Below, one piece after another: positions 13,401-25,400 of a stretch of 64,000 nucleotides of DNA. The stretch covers positions 16,114,070 to 16,178,069 of the forward strand of contig CM022398.1 of NCBI GenBank assembly GCA_011833715.1. The letters run 5' to 3'. The translations under genes and the position numbers were made by a program. Origin of the DNA: Carcinoscorpius rotundicauda. Its lineage: Eukaryota; Arthropoda; Merostomata; Xiphosura; Limulidae. The notes under the pieces are model-generated. The model searched no databases, was not told where the DNA came from, and saw only the letters and a list, made by a program, of their open reading frames with translations. Numbering within the stretch: the first letter of the stretch is position 1; each line of letters starts with the position of its first letter.

Positions 13401-16400
13401 ATTATGTAGTGGTCATTAATTAAACGAACTTCGTTGTTCGTTTGTTTTTTAATTTTGCGCAAAGTTACACGAAGGCTATCTACGCTAGTCGTCCCTAATT
13501 TAGCAATGAGTTGTTTTTCTTTAATTTTGCGTGAAGCTACACAAGGGCTATCTGCACTAGCCGTCCCTAATTTAGCAGTGTAAGACTAGAGGGGAAGAAA
13601 CTAGTTATCACCACCCACCGCCAACTCTTGGGCTACTCTTTTACCAACGAATAATGGGATTGATCATGACATTATAACGCCCTTACAGCTGAAAAAGCGA
13701 GCAACTTTGGTTTGACAGGGATTCGAACCCGTGACCATCAGATTATGAGTCGACCGTCCCAACCACTTGGCCATGCTGGTCCTGACGGGCTTGTAAAATA
13801 GAGACTTGTGTGGTAGCACTTTTCCTTAAAAACGGAAATAAACCTAACTTTAGGTAATTACTTCACTTTCACTGTCAACGCTGTGCAATATGTAGGGTTT
13901 TAAATTAACAAAAAATGTGATTTCACAGCAACACAAATTGTGTGCCACAAACACAAACTTCTGAGAACTAAATAACACGATTTTTGTAGTTATATAACAT
14001 TCAAGTTTTGGGTGTTTCCTAACAACACGAATGACGCACGGTTTTAATTTAGAAAGCGCTTTCTCAAACACACTGTTGCGTTGTGAAATCGCATATTTAT
14101 TAAGTGCAGGTAGATTGTATTAATATTTAGCACAAGGGTTGTGAATCAACGAACACGTTTGTGTTGTGTTTTTTTACACCAATTTGTGTTTAGTTAATAA
14201 AACGCCAAATCTATGTTGTATTCTCAAACAAAATTCACTAGGTGGCGTTAAACATTAAATGATTTTAATAATTCAATATAAAATATAATAACTAAATTAA
14301 CAGAAATTATTTTTATGTTTTAAAGAATGAAAAAATGTCTAAACGGAACGAAAATTTGAAAATATGGAACAGTTATGATTTGATTTCATATAAACAGTTC
14401 TATATAACAAATAAATATCTTTTATATCGGACCTGGCATGGCCACGCTTGTTAAGGCGTGCGAATCGTTATCTGAGGGTCGCGGGTTTGCATCCCCGTCG
14501 CACCAAACATGCTCACCCTTTCAGCCGTGGGAGCGTTATAACGTAACGGTCAATCCCACTATTCGTTGGTAAAAGAGTAGCCCAAGAGTTGGCGTTGGGT
14601 GGTGATGACTAGCTGTCTTCCCTCTAGTCTTACACTGCTAAATTGGGGACCGCTAGCGTAGATAGCTCTCTAGTATTTTTGCACGAAATTAAAAAAAAAA
14701 TCCACTTTTATAACTTAGGCACATTAAACCTATCTTTCAATCGAAGACTGAAACAGCACGTAATTTTCACTTTCACCTTGTATTACCTTTCTTTTTTTTG
14801 GTTTGTATATATAATAAAATAAATATTTCTAATGCTATTAACTACGTAGTAGCTTTGTGCGAAATTCAAAAACAAACTTTTATATCGGTTTCATAATATT
14901 GAATTTGGTATTTTTCAGCTGGAACTCACTTCTCGACGACTGTTCTTGTGGAAGAAAGTTGTCGAAGAACAGAAAGAAAAAGTGGCAGACATGCGCAGAA
15001 AAAACGAGGCACTAGTATACAATATTCTACCCCCTCATGTCGCCAAGCACTTCCTTGGACGAAGAAAAAACGATGAGGTTTGTTGACGTCGTCTTCGTCA
15101 GTCGGAAGAAAAATGAAAATTTTATATAAAAACCGATATTGATTTGGACGTCACACAACAAGGAATATGTTCTGACCCTCGGATATTCGTACAGAAAAAT
15201 AACTAATACGTAGACGTAGGCGCCCCCTAACATCGCGTGGTCACAAAAATTACCATTTCCTCTTTAGGCTTTCAAGCTTGAGAGGGTCTGCGTTTACAGG
15301 ATATTAATTAATAATTAACTGTACATTGTACTAAGTTTCACCCAAAGAGCAATGGAGATTGTTAAATACATCGAAACACCGCAAAGTTAAATTCAGAGGT
15401 GCCCCCCACAATCCAAAATTTCGTGGCGTGTTATTTATAACTAACAAAAAAAACTTTGAACAAAGATGTCTCCTGTAGCGCGTTACCTTCATACTAAAAA
15501 AAAATAGTGTAACAAGATATCTATTAATGTGAGAAGTTTGCAGTTAGCGACAGAACACGAATGGAAATATGTTTATCTTTCGATGTAACACCTTCCACTT
15601 CTGAGTACCGTTTCATCTTCATTCGAGACATCAAAGAAATAAAAATAGCAATAAATATTTTCCCTAGAGCCACCTACAGACTGTTAAAGACAGAATATTA
15701 ATAATGTAACACACGTTACACCGAAAAGCACTCTAACTCAAACACCTGTAATTGTCTTCTCAATACCCTCCACTTCCCCCCCTCCAAAAAAAAGGCCTAA
15801 CAAAGTTAGAGATCAGTATTAGTTGCAGAGACAATGAAAATATTGTTTTATCTTTTTATCCCCAGAGACACAGAGTGGAGACTACTCTTTCAGTGGATTT
15901 GAGTTTTACAACAACTTCTGCCTTACACTTCTGAAATAACAAAGAACTTTTAATTTAAATGCACCCTGCCGTACACCAATAGGTCTACGGATTTACAACG
16001 CAAAAATCAGGGGTTCGAATACCCTCGATGGGCTCAGTGGCTTTGCTATAAGAAAACCACACGTACTAACTTAAATAATATAATATACAAAGCGCATAGA
16101 ACAACAAAAGAGAAATATAAAACTTAAGTAAAAACTTGTAGAACTTAAAATTAACGTAGCTGTTTCCATACTCTGGTAAGATAAGTTTCGTGTCAGTTTA
16201 CAAACTGTTTATTAGGTTAATTCTTTCAGCATATATTGTAGCACTTACTGAGTGAAACAGCACTTTGAATGTACCGATAATTTATGGATAAAGATTTTTT
16301 AAAAAGTTCGTAACACAATTAACTTGCTTTTGCAGGTCGCATTGAGAATGAACTATCCTATTTTTTACCTTCTAGGGCTGACTTCTCGTGCAATACATTG

Positions 16401-19400
16401 TATACAACATGGGCATTGTTCGACACTTACAGAGAGTCTGAAATTTTAAAACCTACAGTTTAAGACTAGAGTTTGTGACTGAAGAAAGTCTACCAGCATG
16501 AATAAAACTCTTAATTATGTTGTGCTCTTTCGAAAGTTTTCGCAAAGTCATTATGTGAAAAGAGGTCATACAGTCTTGTCTTCTCACTGTAATATGTTGC
16601 TTTTTATGTGATATGCATTATGTTGTTCAGTTTCCTCAGCTTCACCGTTCAGTTGAGTTTGGTAACATTCAGATACTCAGCTTCACCGTTCAGTTGGATT
16701 TGGTAACATTTAGATACTCAGCTTCACCGTTCAGTTGAGTTTGGTAACATTCAGATATTCAGCTTTACCGTTAAGTTAGTTTAGTAACATTCAGATACTC
16801 AGCTTTACCTTTCAGGCAGTTTAATAACATTCAGATACTCAGCTTCACCTTTCAGGTAGTTTAATAACATTCAGATACTCAGCTTCACCTTTAAGGTAGT
16901 TTAATAACATTCAGATACTCAGCTTCACCTTTAAGGTAGTTTAATAACATTCAGATACTCAGCTTCACCTTTAAGGTAGTTTAATAACATTCAGATACTC
17001 AGCTTCACCTTTAAGGTAGTTTAATAACATTCAGATATTCTGCTTTACCTTTCAGGCAGTTAAAAAACATTCAGATACTCAGCTTTACCTTTCAGGCAGT
17101 TTAATAACATTCAGATACTCAGCTTTACCTTTCAGGTAATTTAATAACATTCAGATACTCAGCTTCACCTTTCAGGTAGTTTAATAACATTGAGATACTC
17201 AGCTTCACCTTTCAGGTAGTTTAATAACATTTAGATACTCAGCTTTACCTTTCAGGTAGTTTAATAGCATTTAGATACTGAGCTTCACCTTTCAGGTAGT
17301 TTAATAACATTTAGATACTCAGCTTCACCTTTCAAGTAGCTTAACAGCATTTAGATACTCAGCTTCACTTTTCAGGTAGTTTAATAACATTTAGATACTC
17401 AGCTTTACCTTTCAGGTAGTTTCATAACATTTAGATACTCAGCTTCACCATTAAGTTAGTTTAATAACATTCATGTTTATGCTTGCCTAAAAAAATAAAC
17501 AGAAAAAAACATGAATACGCTGTTGAATCAAACTAAATTATTGGTCGAAAATTGGTAACAGATGTACACAATAATCTGAGTGTGATCACAACACACACAA
17601 AAAGAAAACAAGTCACAGTGATTGAAAACAAAAGCCATGGTGACATGTTTTACTAACATTCATTACCAGTGGGGTCCACATATTAAGGAACTTTACTCGC
17701 TGCCTGCAACGACATTCCTTAAGAGGAAGAGATGAAAAATAAATGAGTTAAATACACCTAGGGGCCCAAAATAGGGTTAAGTCAAATATCGATATTACTC
17801 TGTATATTTTTTTCTTTGTGTTAATATAGGGTTAAGTCAAATATCGTGTTACTCTGTATATTTTTTCATTGTGTTTAACTCATTTATTATTATGCTACTA
17901 AGAAAAGGAACGGATTAGGACATTATCTAGTGCATAAATAAACAATTAAAATTGTCTGTTTGTTTTTTAAATGACGAGATCTCGTTGTGAACTATAAACG
18001 ATTATTCCAGTGTTATGCCACAGATGAAACATGAATGAAATAATGAAACCAGGCTTGATTTAACTATACTATTTTTTACGTTTTTTATACATATAAAGAG
18101 ACCATGCACTGTCAGAAAATTATGTGGTAATTTTGTATGTATATATGTATTTTTTTCTGTCCTCTTATTGTCAAATATCACATTAAAAAAATGGGCTTCT
18201 CATATTAGGCTTACGTCAAGAATAAAACCATTTGATTTTGTTTTAACCCTACAATCCTTAATTACCGTAAAGATTAAAATAAAATAGCACCCATGTAAAT
18301 TTTATAGACGTCTTCAAATAATGAATATAATAATAGAGGAAAAATAAGTGTTCAGAACTTAATTATTATATTTTACAAAATCAGGTAATAATTTAACATG
18401 TAGCTGGCTCACAGTTTCGGTTTTCCATTTTCTTGAAAGGAAAATAACAGCTCTCGATCTTGAGTTTTATGCATTAATAAATAGTCGGCTGTAAAAAAAG
18501 AAAAATCTATATCAATAAACTTTTATACCAGTAATTTTGCTCTAATAGAAATTATGTCGATTTGGTGAAACTTTCCTTTAAAGTGTTTGAATAACTATTT
18601 TTTTGCAGGAGTTGTATAGCAAGAGTTACAGTGCAGTAGGCGTACTTTTTGCCGCTATGCCTAATTTCTCAGATTTTTACACGGAAGAGTCCGTGAATAA
18701 CCAGGGTTTGGAGTGTCTACGTTTTCTAAACGAAGTTATATCCGACTATGATGCAGTAAGAACATTTTTAAATTAATTGTTCATACGTATATAAAAAAAA
18801 CTTTTTTTTGAACGATCATTCTAATTTTTTTCTAATATATATATATTTTAATATAAGATTAATATTTTTGTTTTTTTCAAGTAAAATATTAGAGTGTTTT
18901 CTATCATTTGTACTTGAAATATTAAGGCATCTTTGAACTATAAATGTTAATATTGGTTGTGAAACTAAGCTAACAGAATGCATTTCTTTTGAGATTTTCA
19001 AATACTAAAATGAGAAACTTATCCACTTAAATATGTTATAATTTCTATATTATTGACTGGCATGAATAGTGAAAGTTTGAAATATATGATTCATGGGAGG
19101 TATGGGGAGTGTATTTAGGACACTAACGCCCACTCGTTATATTCAGATGGTTAGGGCGCTCAACTCGTAATCCGAGGGTCGCGGGTTTGAATCTCCGTCG
19201 CACCAAACATGCTCCCCTTTCAGCCGTGAGGGCGTTATAATGTGATGGTAAATCCCACTATTCGATGGTAAAGGAGAAGTCCAAGAGTTAGCGGTGGGTG
19301 GTGATGACAAGCTGCTTTCCCTCGATTCTTACACTACATAATTAGGGACGGCTATTGCAGATAGCCCTCGTGTGACATTGCGTGAAATTCAAAACAAGCA

Positions 19401-22400
19401 ACTATCCAGCACGTATATTGAAGATGTATAATTTCGTTGTTAGGAAACAGTATAACTGCAAATGGCTGTGCCTCACAACTTCTTCCTCCATCATTAATGG
19501 CAATCTTTTTGATGGACCCAGATTCGAACAGTTGCTCTACAACACAATTTTCAGTACAAGAGAATCTGATGAAATAGACTGAATCATTTCAGTCCCCTTC
19601 CTTTATATATATATGCCTAAAATGACCTGATAGTTAGAGCACTCGACTCGTCATCTTTGGGCCGCGGGTTCGAATCCCCTTCACTGAACATTCATTCATG
19701 GGTTGGAGGCGTTATAACTTTACGATCAAACCCGTTATTCACTGGTAAAAAATAAAAAAGTAGCCCAAGTGTTGGCGGTAGGTGGTGATGACTAGCTGCC
19801 TTCCCTTTAGTCTTGTACTACTAAATTAGGAGCGGCTAGCGCAGATAGCCCTCGAGTAGCTTTGCGCAAAATTCAAACAAACCAAACCAAACTGATTGTA
19901 AATATATGTATATGGAAAACGTTAATAACAAAGCGTACTCAGGTTTAATTATAAAGGACGGTTTTAATTGGTCAGAATATATAAATATGATTTGTCAATA
20001 AACAGAGAACTATTACAGTAAAATTACAGAGGATTTATTATATATTTCCCGATTAATATGAAAAAAAATACTTCATGTATCTCTAGCAGAATCTGCAATG
20101 TGTTATAAATTGACAATGTATGATTCAACAAGTAATATTTACGTAGGCCTGGCATGGCCAAGCGCGTAAGGCGTGTGACTCGCAATCCGAGGGTCGCGGG
20201 TTCGCCCCCACGTCGCGCTAAACATGCTCGCCCTCCCAGCCGTGGGGGTGTATAATGTGACGGTCAATCCCACTATTAGTTGGTAAAAGAGTAGCCCAAG
20301 AGTTGGAGGTGGGTGGTGATGACTAGCTGTCTTCCCTCTAGTCTTACACTGCTAAATTAGAGACGGCTAGCACAGATAGCCCTCGAGTAGCTTTGTGCGA
20401 AATTCAAAAACAAACAAAACAAAATCTTTACGTAAGAAAAATGAAATTACAAAAATCAGCTGTTTGATGAAAATTTGCTTTATAATACATGATAATTGTG
20501 AACTTCCATTATAGTTTAAATCATAAAGTACTAAAAACTCAAACGTATAATATTAGAACATTATAATATAAGTATGATGAAATTCCAAGCTACAAAAATA
20601 GTTATGGATTAAAAGTATAAAATATCATACAATAATGAAATTCTTGCTTTTGTGATACTGAAAATACTTTTTTATTACGCGATGTGCAACCTCCAATTTC
20701 GCGAAAATTTTATGCTGCGTTTATGCAGATTTGCAATAGGGGTCACGATTTTACCTCTGTTTCTTTTCACTGAGAAATTTATTATTTCTACATTCTCAGG
20801 GTACAGATATGACGTAATGAATACTCTTGGGCTACTCTTTTACCAACGAATAGTGGGATTGACCGATCCCATTATAACGCCCCCACGGCTGGGAGGGCGA
20901 GCATGTTTGGCGCGACTCGGGCGCGAACCCGCGACCCTCAGATTACGAAGCGTACGCCTTAACGCGCTAGGCCATGCCAGGCTCCGGTTACAGTTTGTTT
21001 TAATCTTTTGTGGTAAGGACATCCATGGAAACAAGCAAGTTAATGGACATTGAATGGTTGAAGTTAAATCTAATATCAGGATGGAAGGTAGTTAGAAATG
21101 TATGTAAATTTATTATTGTGTCTGGTTCACGTTGTATATTCTAAAGATTCAATTGCTTGGGCTAAACAAAAGTTTACAAAGACTTGTTACACTTGTAACA
21201 CTGTTCGAATACTTAGATTCTGTTGTGTAGATAAATATGACAGAGATGGGGACACCTATACCAATTGTCTCTCCTTTGCCCTTGTCATAGCATTTAAAGA
21301 TTTAAGATGTGTTTTTTTTCTTAGAAGAAAAAAGGTTTACTTGTTTAATGTTGTCTGGATTAAAACTATTTATGAGAAGCGGATGGAGAAAACCTAATAT
21401 AAATGCAACTTCCCTACCCCACCATCCTGGTTGCTCAGCCATACATATGAGGGCCAGTACTGCTAAAATTCTGGTTTCGATACCTACAGTGAACAGAGCA
21501 TGGGTAACCCATTCTCTAGCCTTGGGCTTAACAATAAACAAATAAACAAACGTTATTAAGACACTTAAGATGAATAACAAACCCAGATACCAGTAGAGGT
21601 CGCTAATTCCAAGTAAACGAATTTGGGCTTGTTCCTTAACATTCGGTATCCAATAGCAACTCGGATGATAGACATGGTCTCTTCTTTTTTTAAGTATTCT
21701 AGACAACTTCCCGTCCGAATAATTTACAAAAATAAATCAGTAACGTCAATACCACATATTCATGAGATTTCTGTATAAATATGCGGTTAATGTGTGAGTA
21801 AAATACATCTTTAAACCACATGTATTTCATTTCTCTCACATTTATTACAGTATCCTATATACAGTTGCATCTCCACCTAATAAAATAAGGCAGAGTACGT
21901 TTATTCTGCGATTACAATGCGAAAGCTAATTTAAAATAAACAATGTTTTGTTAGCAGTCGGTTTTATATGTATATTAATTTGTCGTTGTTTTTATTTAAT
22001 TTTAATTTTTTTCTGAAAGCTACTTGAACAACAAAGATTTAAAGACATTATTAAAATCAAGACTATCGGGTCGACGTATATGGCTGCGAGTGGACTTAAC
22101 AGTGAAGAATTTGTAAAGGTACAGTGATTATGGCGTATTTTAAACAATCTCAGAGTAAGTTTACCTTACAATGTTAATTTTGTGTGAACTGGTCTCGGAC
22201 TTCCAGATTTCTTGTATTCATACCAAGTTATATTTAATGTAAATAAATATTAAAATAGTTTTTACATGAAATCAACACATATTTTTCTTCAGTCATTTTT
22301 CACTTATAATCATAAAATTGTAAAAATAAACGAGTTTTTGCTTTAAAATATTTTTATTTGAAGTATTAATAAGTCACTGATTGACAAACATTCTGTAACA

Positions 22401-25400
22401 GTTGAAAACAACTACTAATTTTTGGTTCAGAGTGTTCCACTCAAATTTTTTATATATATATCATAAAATAATTACATTAACTAACGTGATTTTAAAATGT
22501 TTTCAATATTATTTTGTAGCCAAATGTTCCGGTTTCAAAGAAGTGGCGCCATCTAGCGCACTTAACTGACTTCGCTTTGACCTTGAAAGAAACGCTCAAC
22601 AATATCAACAGAGAAAGTTTTAATAATTTTGTTCTACGAATGGGTAAGATTTACGTATAGTCGTTAAGAAAACAATGTGAAACAAGATTTGATTTGACTT
22701 GGGAAGCTGATGTACTGACTCTTTCAAAAACCTCAGTGAGGTACAATCGCTGACAGCGATATTTTCGGGCCAGTGGCGGCGCCAGGATATATTCGTTGGG
22801 GGGCTGAGGTGAACTGTGGAGGGTCTTCCCAAAATGCCATCAATATAAAGTATAGATTGTAAATTATGATAATGTAAATACCATGGTACATTTCAGAAAG
22901 GTGTGCTATTTTGAACTGGGTTTTCAATGCAGTTTTCATTGGAAACTCATACTCTGATTAATAATTCATTATTACAAATAATCTGTTTATGAAAATATGT
23001 GTATGTGTAAAAGAGAAAGCTCACCTAAATTCCACCCAGGGTAATACATAATAATAAAGAAAATCAAGATTAGCTTAGATTGAACATTTAATATACCATT
23101 AAGAGTAAAGCTACAAATCAAAAGAAATATAACATAAAGACACGGTTTACATAGCAGAAACGAATTATCCCATATGAAGTTAATACACTCTGAGGAAAAG
23201 TATCAGGCTAACTATTTTTCATCATGTTGTAATTATCTTCAATATTACTTCAAAACAATGTACCTGTTCTGGTGATTGGCAGCAAATGTGTCCATAACAG
23301 CATTAATATTGAGTTGTTTTGTTCTCCTGGAGTTTACTGATATGACAGCAAGGTTGCTGGTGCGGTTGTTACCACTGCTGTTGTGCAAGTATGTCTTGAG
23401 AAGCTTTAGACATGAGAAACTTCTCTCACAGGCAGATGAAGTGGTGGCAGGCAGGGTCACAGCTTTACATGCAAGTTTGTGGAGATCCATGAAGGCATCC
23501 TTATATGGCCCCAGCATGGTTGCAAGTTCCAATGATGTGGATACTTCTTGCCCCTTGTCTTTCTTCCTGGCAATTAGCCGGTTCAACTGGTGAACCTCCA
23601 CTGTGAGGTCATCCTCTGCCACACCATAGTTTGCTGCCATTCCTAAGAGTGCTTGCTTATCCAGAAATGTGGAGTGTTTGGGGCTCAATGCAATTGCACC
23701 CATCAGAACACAGCAGGCATCAGAGGAGAATCTTCTGTTCAACTCGTTGAGCATCCTGTCTATGATGGCATAGAAGATGTGTCTCCTGGCATCTCGTGTT
23801 GGTTAATCTCTTTGGCCAGTACTAAATGTGATTATGAATTAGTCCAGGTGTCTGGGGGCAGATCGCTGTCCACCTTAATGCACCGTCTCAGTGTATATTC
23901 CCACTTTCTTACATCTATCCTCAGCAGACTCTTTCAAGTCTCTCCATGCTGCTTCAGTTCTCATTTCTGAGAGACTAGAGATGACGGATTGTACTAGGTC
24001 CTCTGCAGAGGCCAGCTACAGGTCAGGTGACTGGAGGTGGTCTGATAGCTGTTTTGTCATCAGCAGTAGTTTTTCTATGGCCACTTGACTGGTTATGAAC
24101 TGCTGATTTAGGAGGATGCACATGTTCTTTGATTCAGTGGCTCTGTGGACATTGTCCCCCTCCACAAGACGCTTTAGGGTTGTCACAATGGCAGGGAAAG
24201 TTCTTTCCACAGCCAGACAAGCAGCATGTTGGCAGACCCATCTTGTGTCTGACAGTCACTTCAACTCTATGTACTGGTTCACATGTTCCAGTTCCTTCTG
24301 TACCTTCAGAAATTCTTCATACACAACTGATGTAGAGAACAATTTGTACAGCTTCTGAATTGTCACAAAGAACTCTGCTGCAGCCTGGACGTTGTGCACA
24401 CAATCAACTAGCACAAGGTTGAGCCTGTGTGCATAGCAATGGACACACACAGCCTGAGACACCTCTCTCCTGAACCTCTCCTGTACATGACTGCAGCTCC
24501 GTCATAGCACTGGCCAATGCAGGCATTATGGTCAATACCACATTTAGCCAGAGTATCCATGATTTTCTTGAGCAATGAATCTGCATCCGGACCCTCAGTA
24601 GCTGTGAACTCCAGGAACTCCTCGTGAAGGCGTTGTTGGTGGAGGTACCTTACCACAATGGAAGGCTGTTCTTGTTTGCTCACATCCTTTGTTTCATCCA
24701 CCATAGAGCAAAATGCTCAGCTTCCATGACCTCTTTGCTGATATCCTTCCTGGTCATTCCAGCTATGATGTCAAGCAGTTCATTTTGGATATCATGGTGC
24801 GTGTACTTGGTATTGCCAGGACCACCCAACTTCTTTTTCATGATTTTATCTTACCTGAAAATCATGTCAAGAAGTTCCAGGAAATTGCCCTTGTTATCTG
24901 ACTGACTACCTTCCCTGTGACCTTTCTGGGCTTCATTCTAGCAGATTGTGTAAAGCAGAGCATCTATCACGTCTCTTATGTAATGTCGGTTTTCCTCCAC
25001 AGTTTTAGCATGGCTTGCATTAAAAGCATGTTGGATCCTTGCACCCTTTGTTTTTTGCAATTTGAACTCTGTCCAAGCTTGCATGGCAAACTTGTGTCCT
25101 GCAGTGTTATCATGAGACTTCAGCGATGTGGGCGCCTTCTTTCAGTTCTGGAAGCCTTCATGGGTGAAGGACTTCTCAGTTTTACTGAAGTGTGTATGAC
25201 TGAATAGACGGCATGCGAAGCAGAATGCGGTATCTTGGGTCACAGAGTACTCCAGCCACGAGTGCTGATAACGTCAATTCTTGTTGAATTACCTTCACTG
25301 GCCGCTGTATTCTATGGCCGGGTATCTCTTGAAGTCTGGAAGCTATCTCAGATCCTTGGGTCCTCGAGGTAGTTTTTCACCCTCGGTATGAGTGGTGCTC

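Larger units (their letters stand above)
11215..14918 (+). other. Intron with SINEs and a 62-bp tandem array
   Basis: Holds the 62-bp array (11386-11590), SINE-A copies at 12127, 12600, 13437 and 14429, a SINE-C relic at 12935 and a tail-only SINE fragment at 14848. The stretches 11600-12120 and 13790-14425 show nothing recognised. Confidence 0.8.
15078..18608 (+). other. Intron with the 40-bp minisatellite
   Basis: Contains one SINE-B copy (15962-16062) and the minisatellite (16636-17475). The stretches 15080-15960 and 17480-18608 are AT-rich with no recognised feature. Confidence 0.8.
18756..22019 (+). other. Intron with four SINE-A copies
   Basis: SINE-A copies lie at 19128, 19612, 20146 and 20823 and a SINE-C copy at 21428. 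The acceptor at 22019 has a long T-rich tract ending TTCTGAAAG. The remainder shows nothing recognised. Confidence 0.8.

Noticed and set aside
16636..17475. CRISPR-like array
   Set aside because: Units are contiguous without unique spacers and the context is eukaryotic. It is a minisatellite.
20652..21053. A 133-residue forward open frame
   Set aside because: The second half is the antisense of a SINE-A copy; the first half has no recognisable domain.
21302..21706. A 134-residue reverse-strand open frame with hydrophobic stretches
   Set aside because: Its middle is a diverged SINE-C copy, and the rest has no family resemblance or splice context.
23276..24905. Several forward open frames of 60-105 residues
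   Set aside because: They are antisense shadows of the hAT transposase, which explains the reverse strand throughout.
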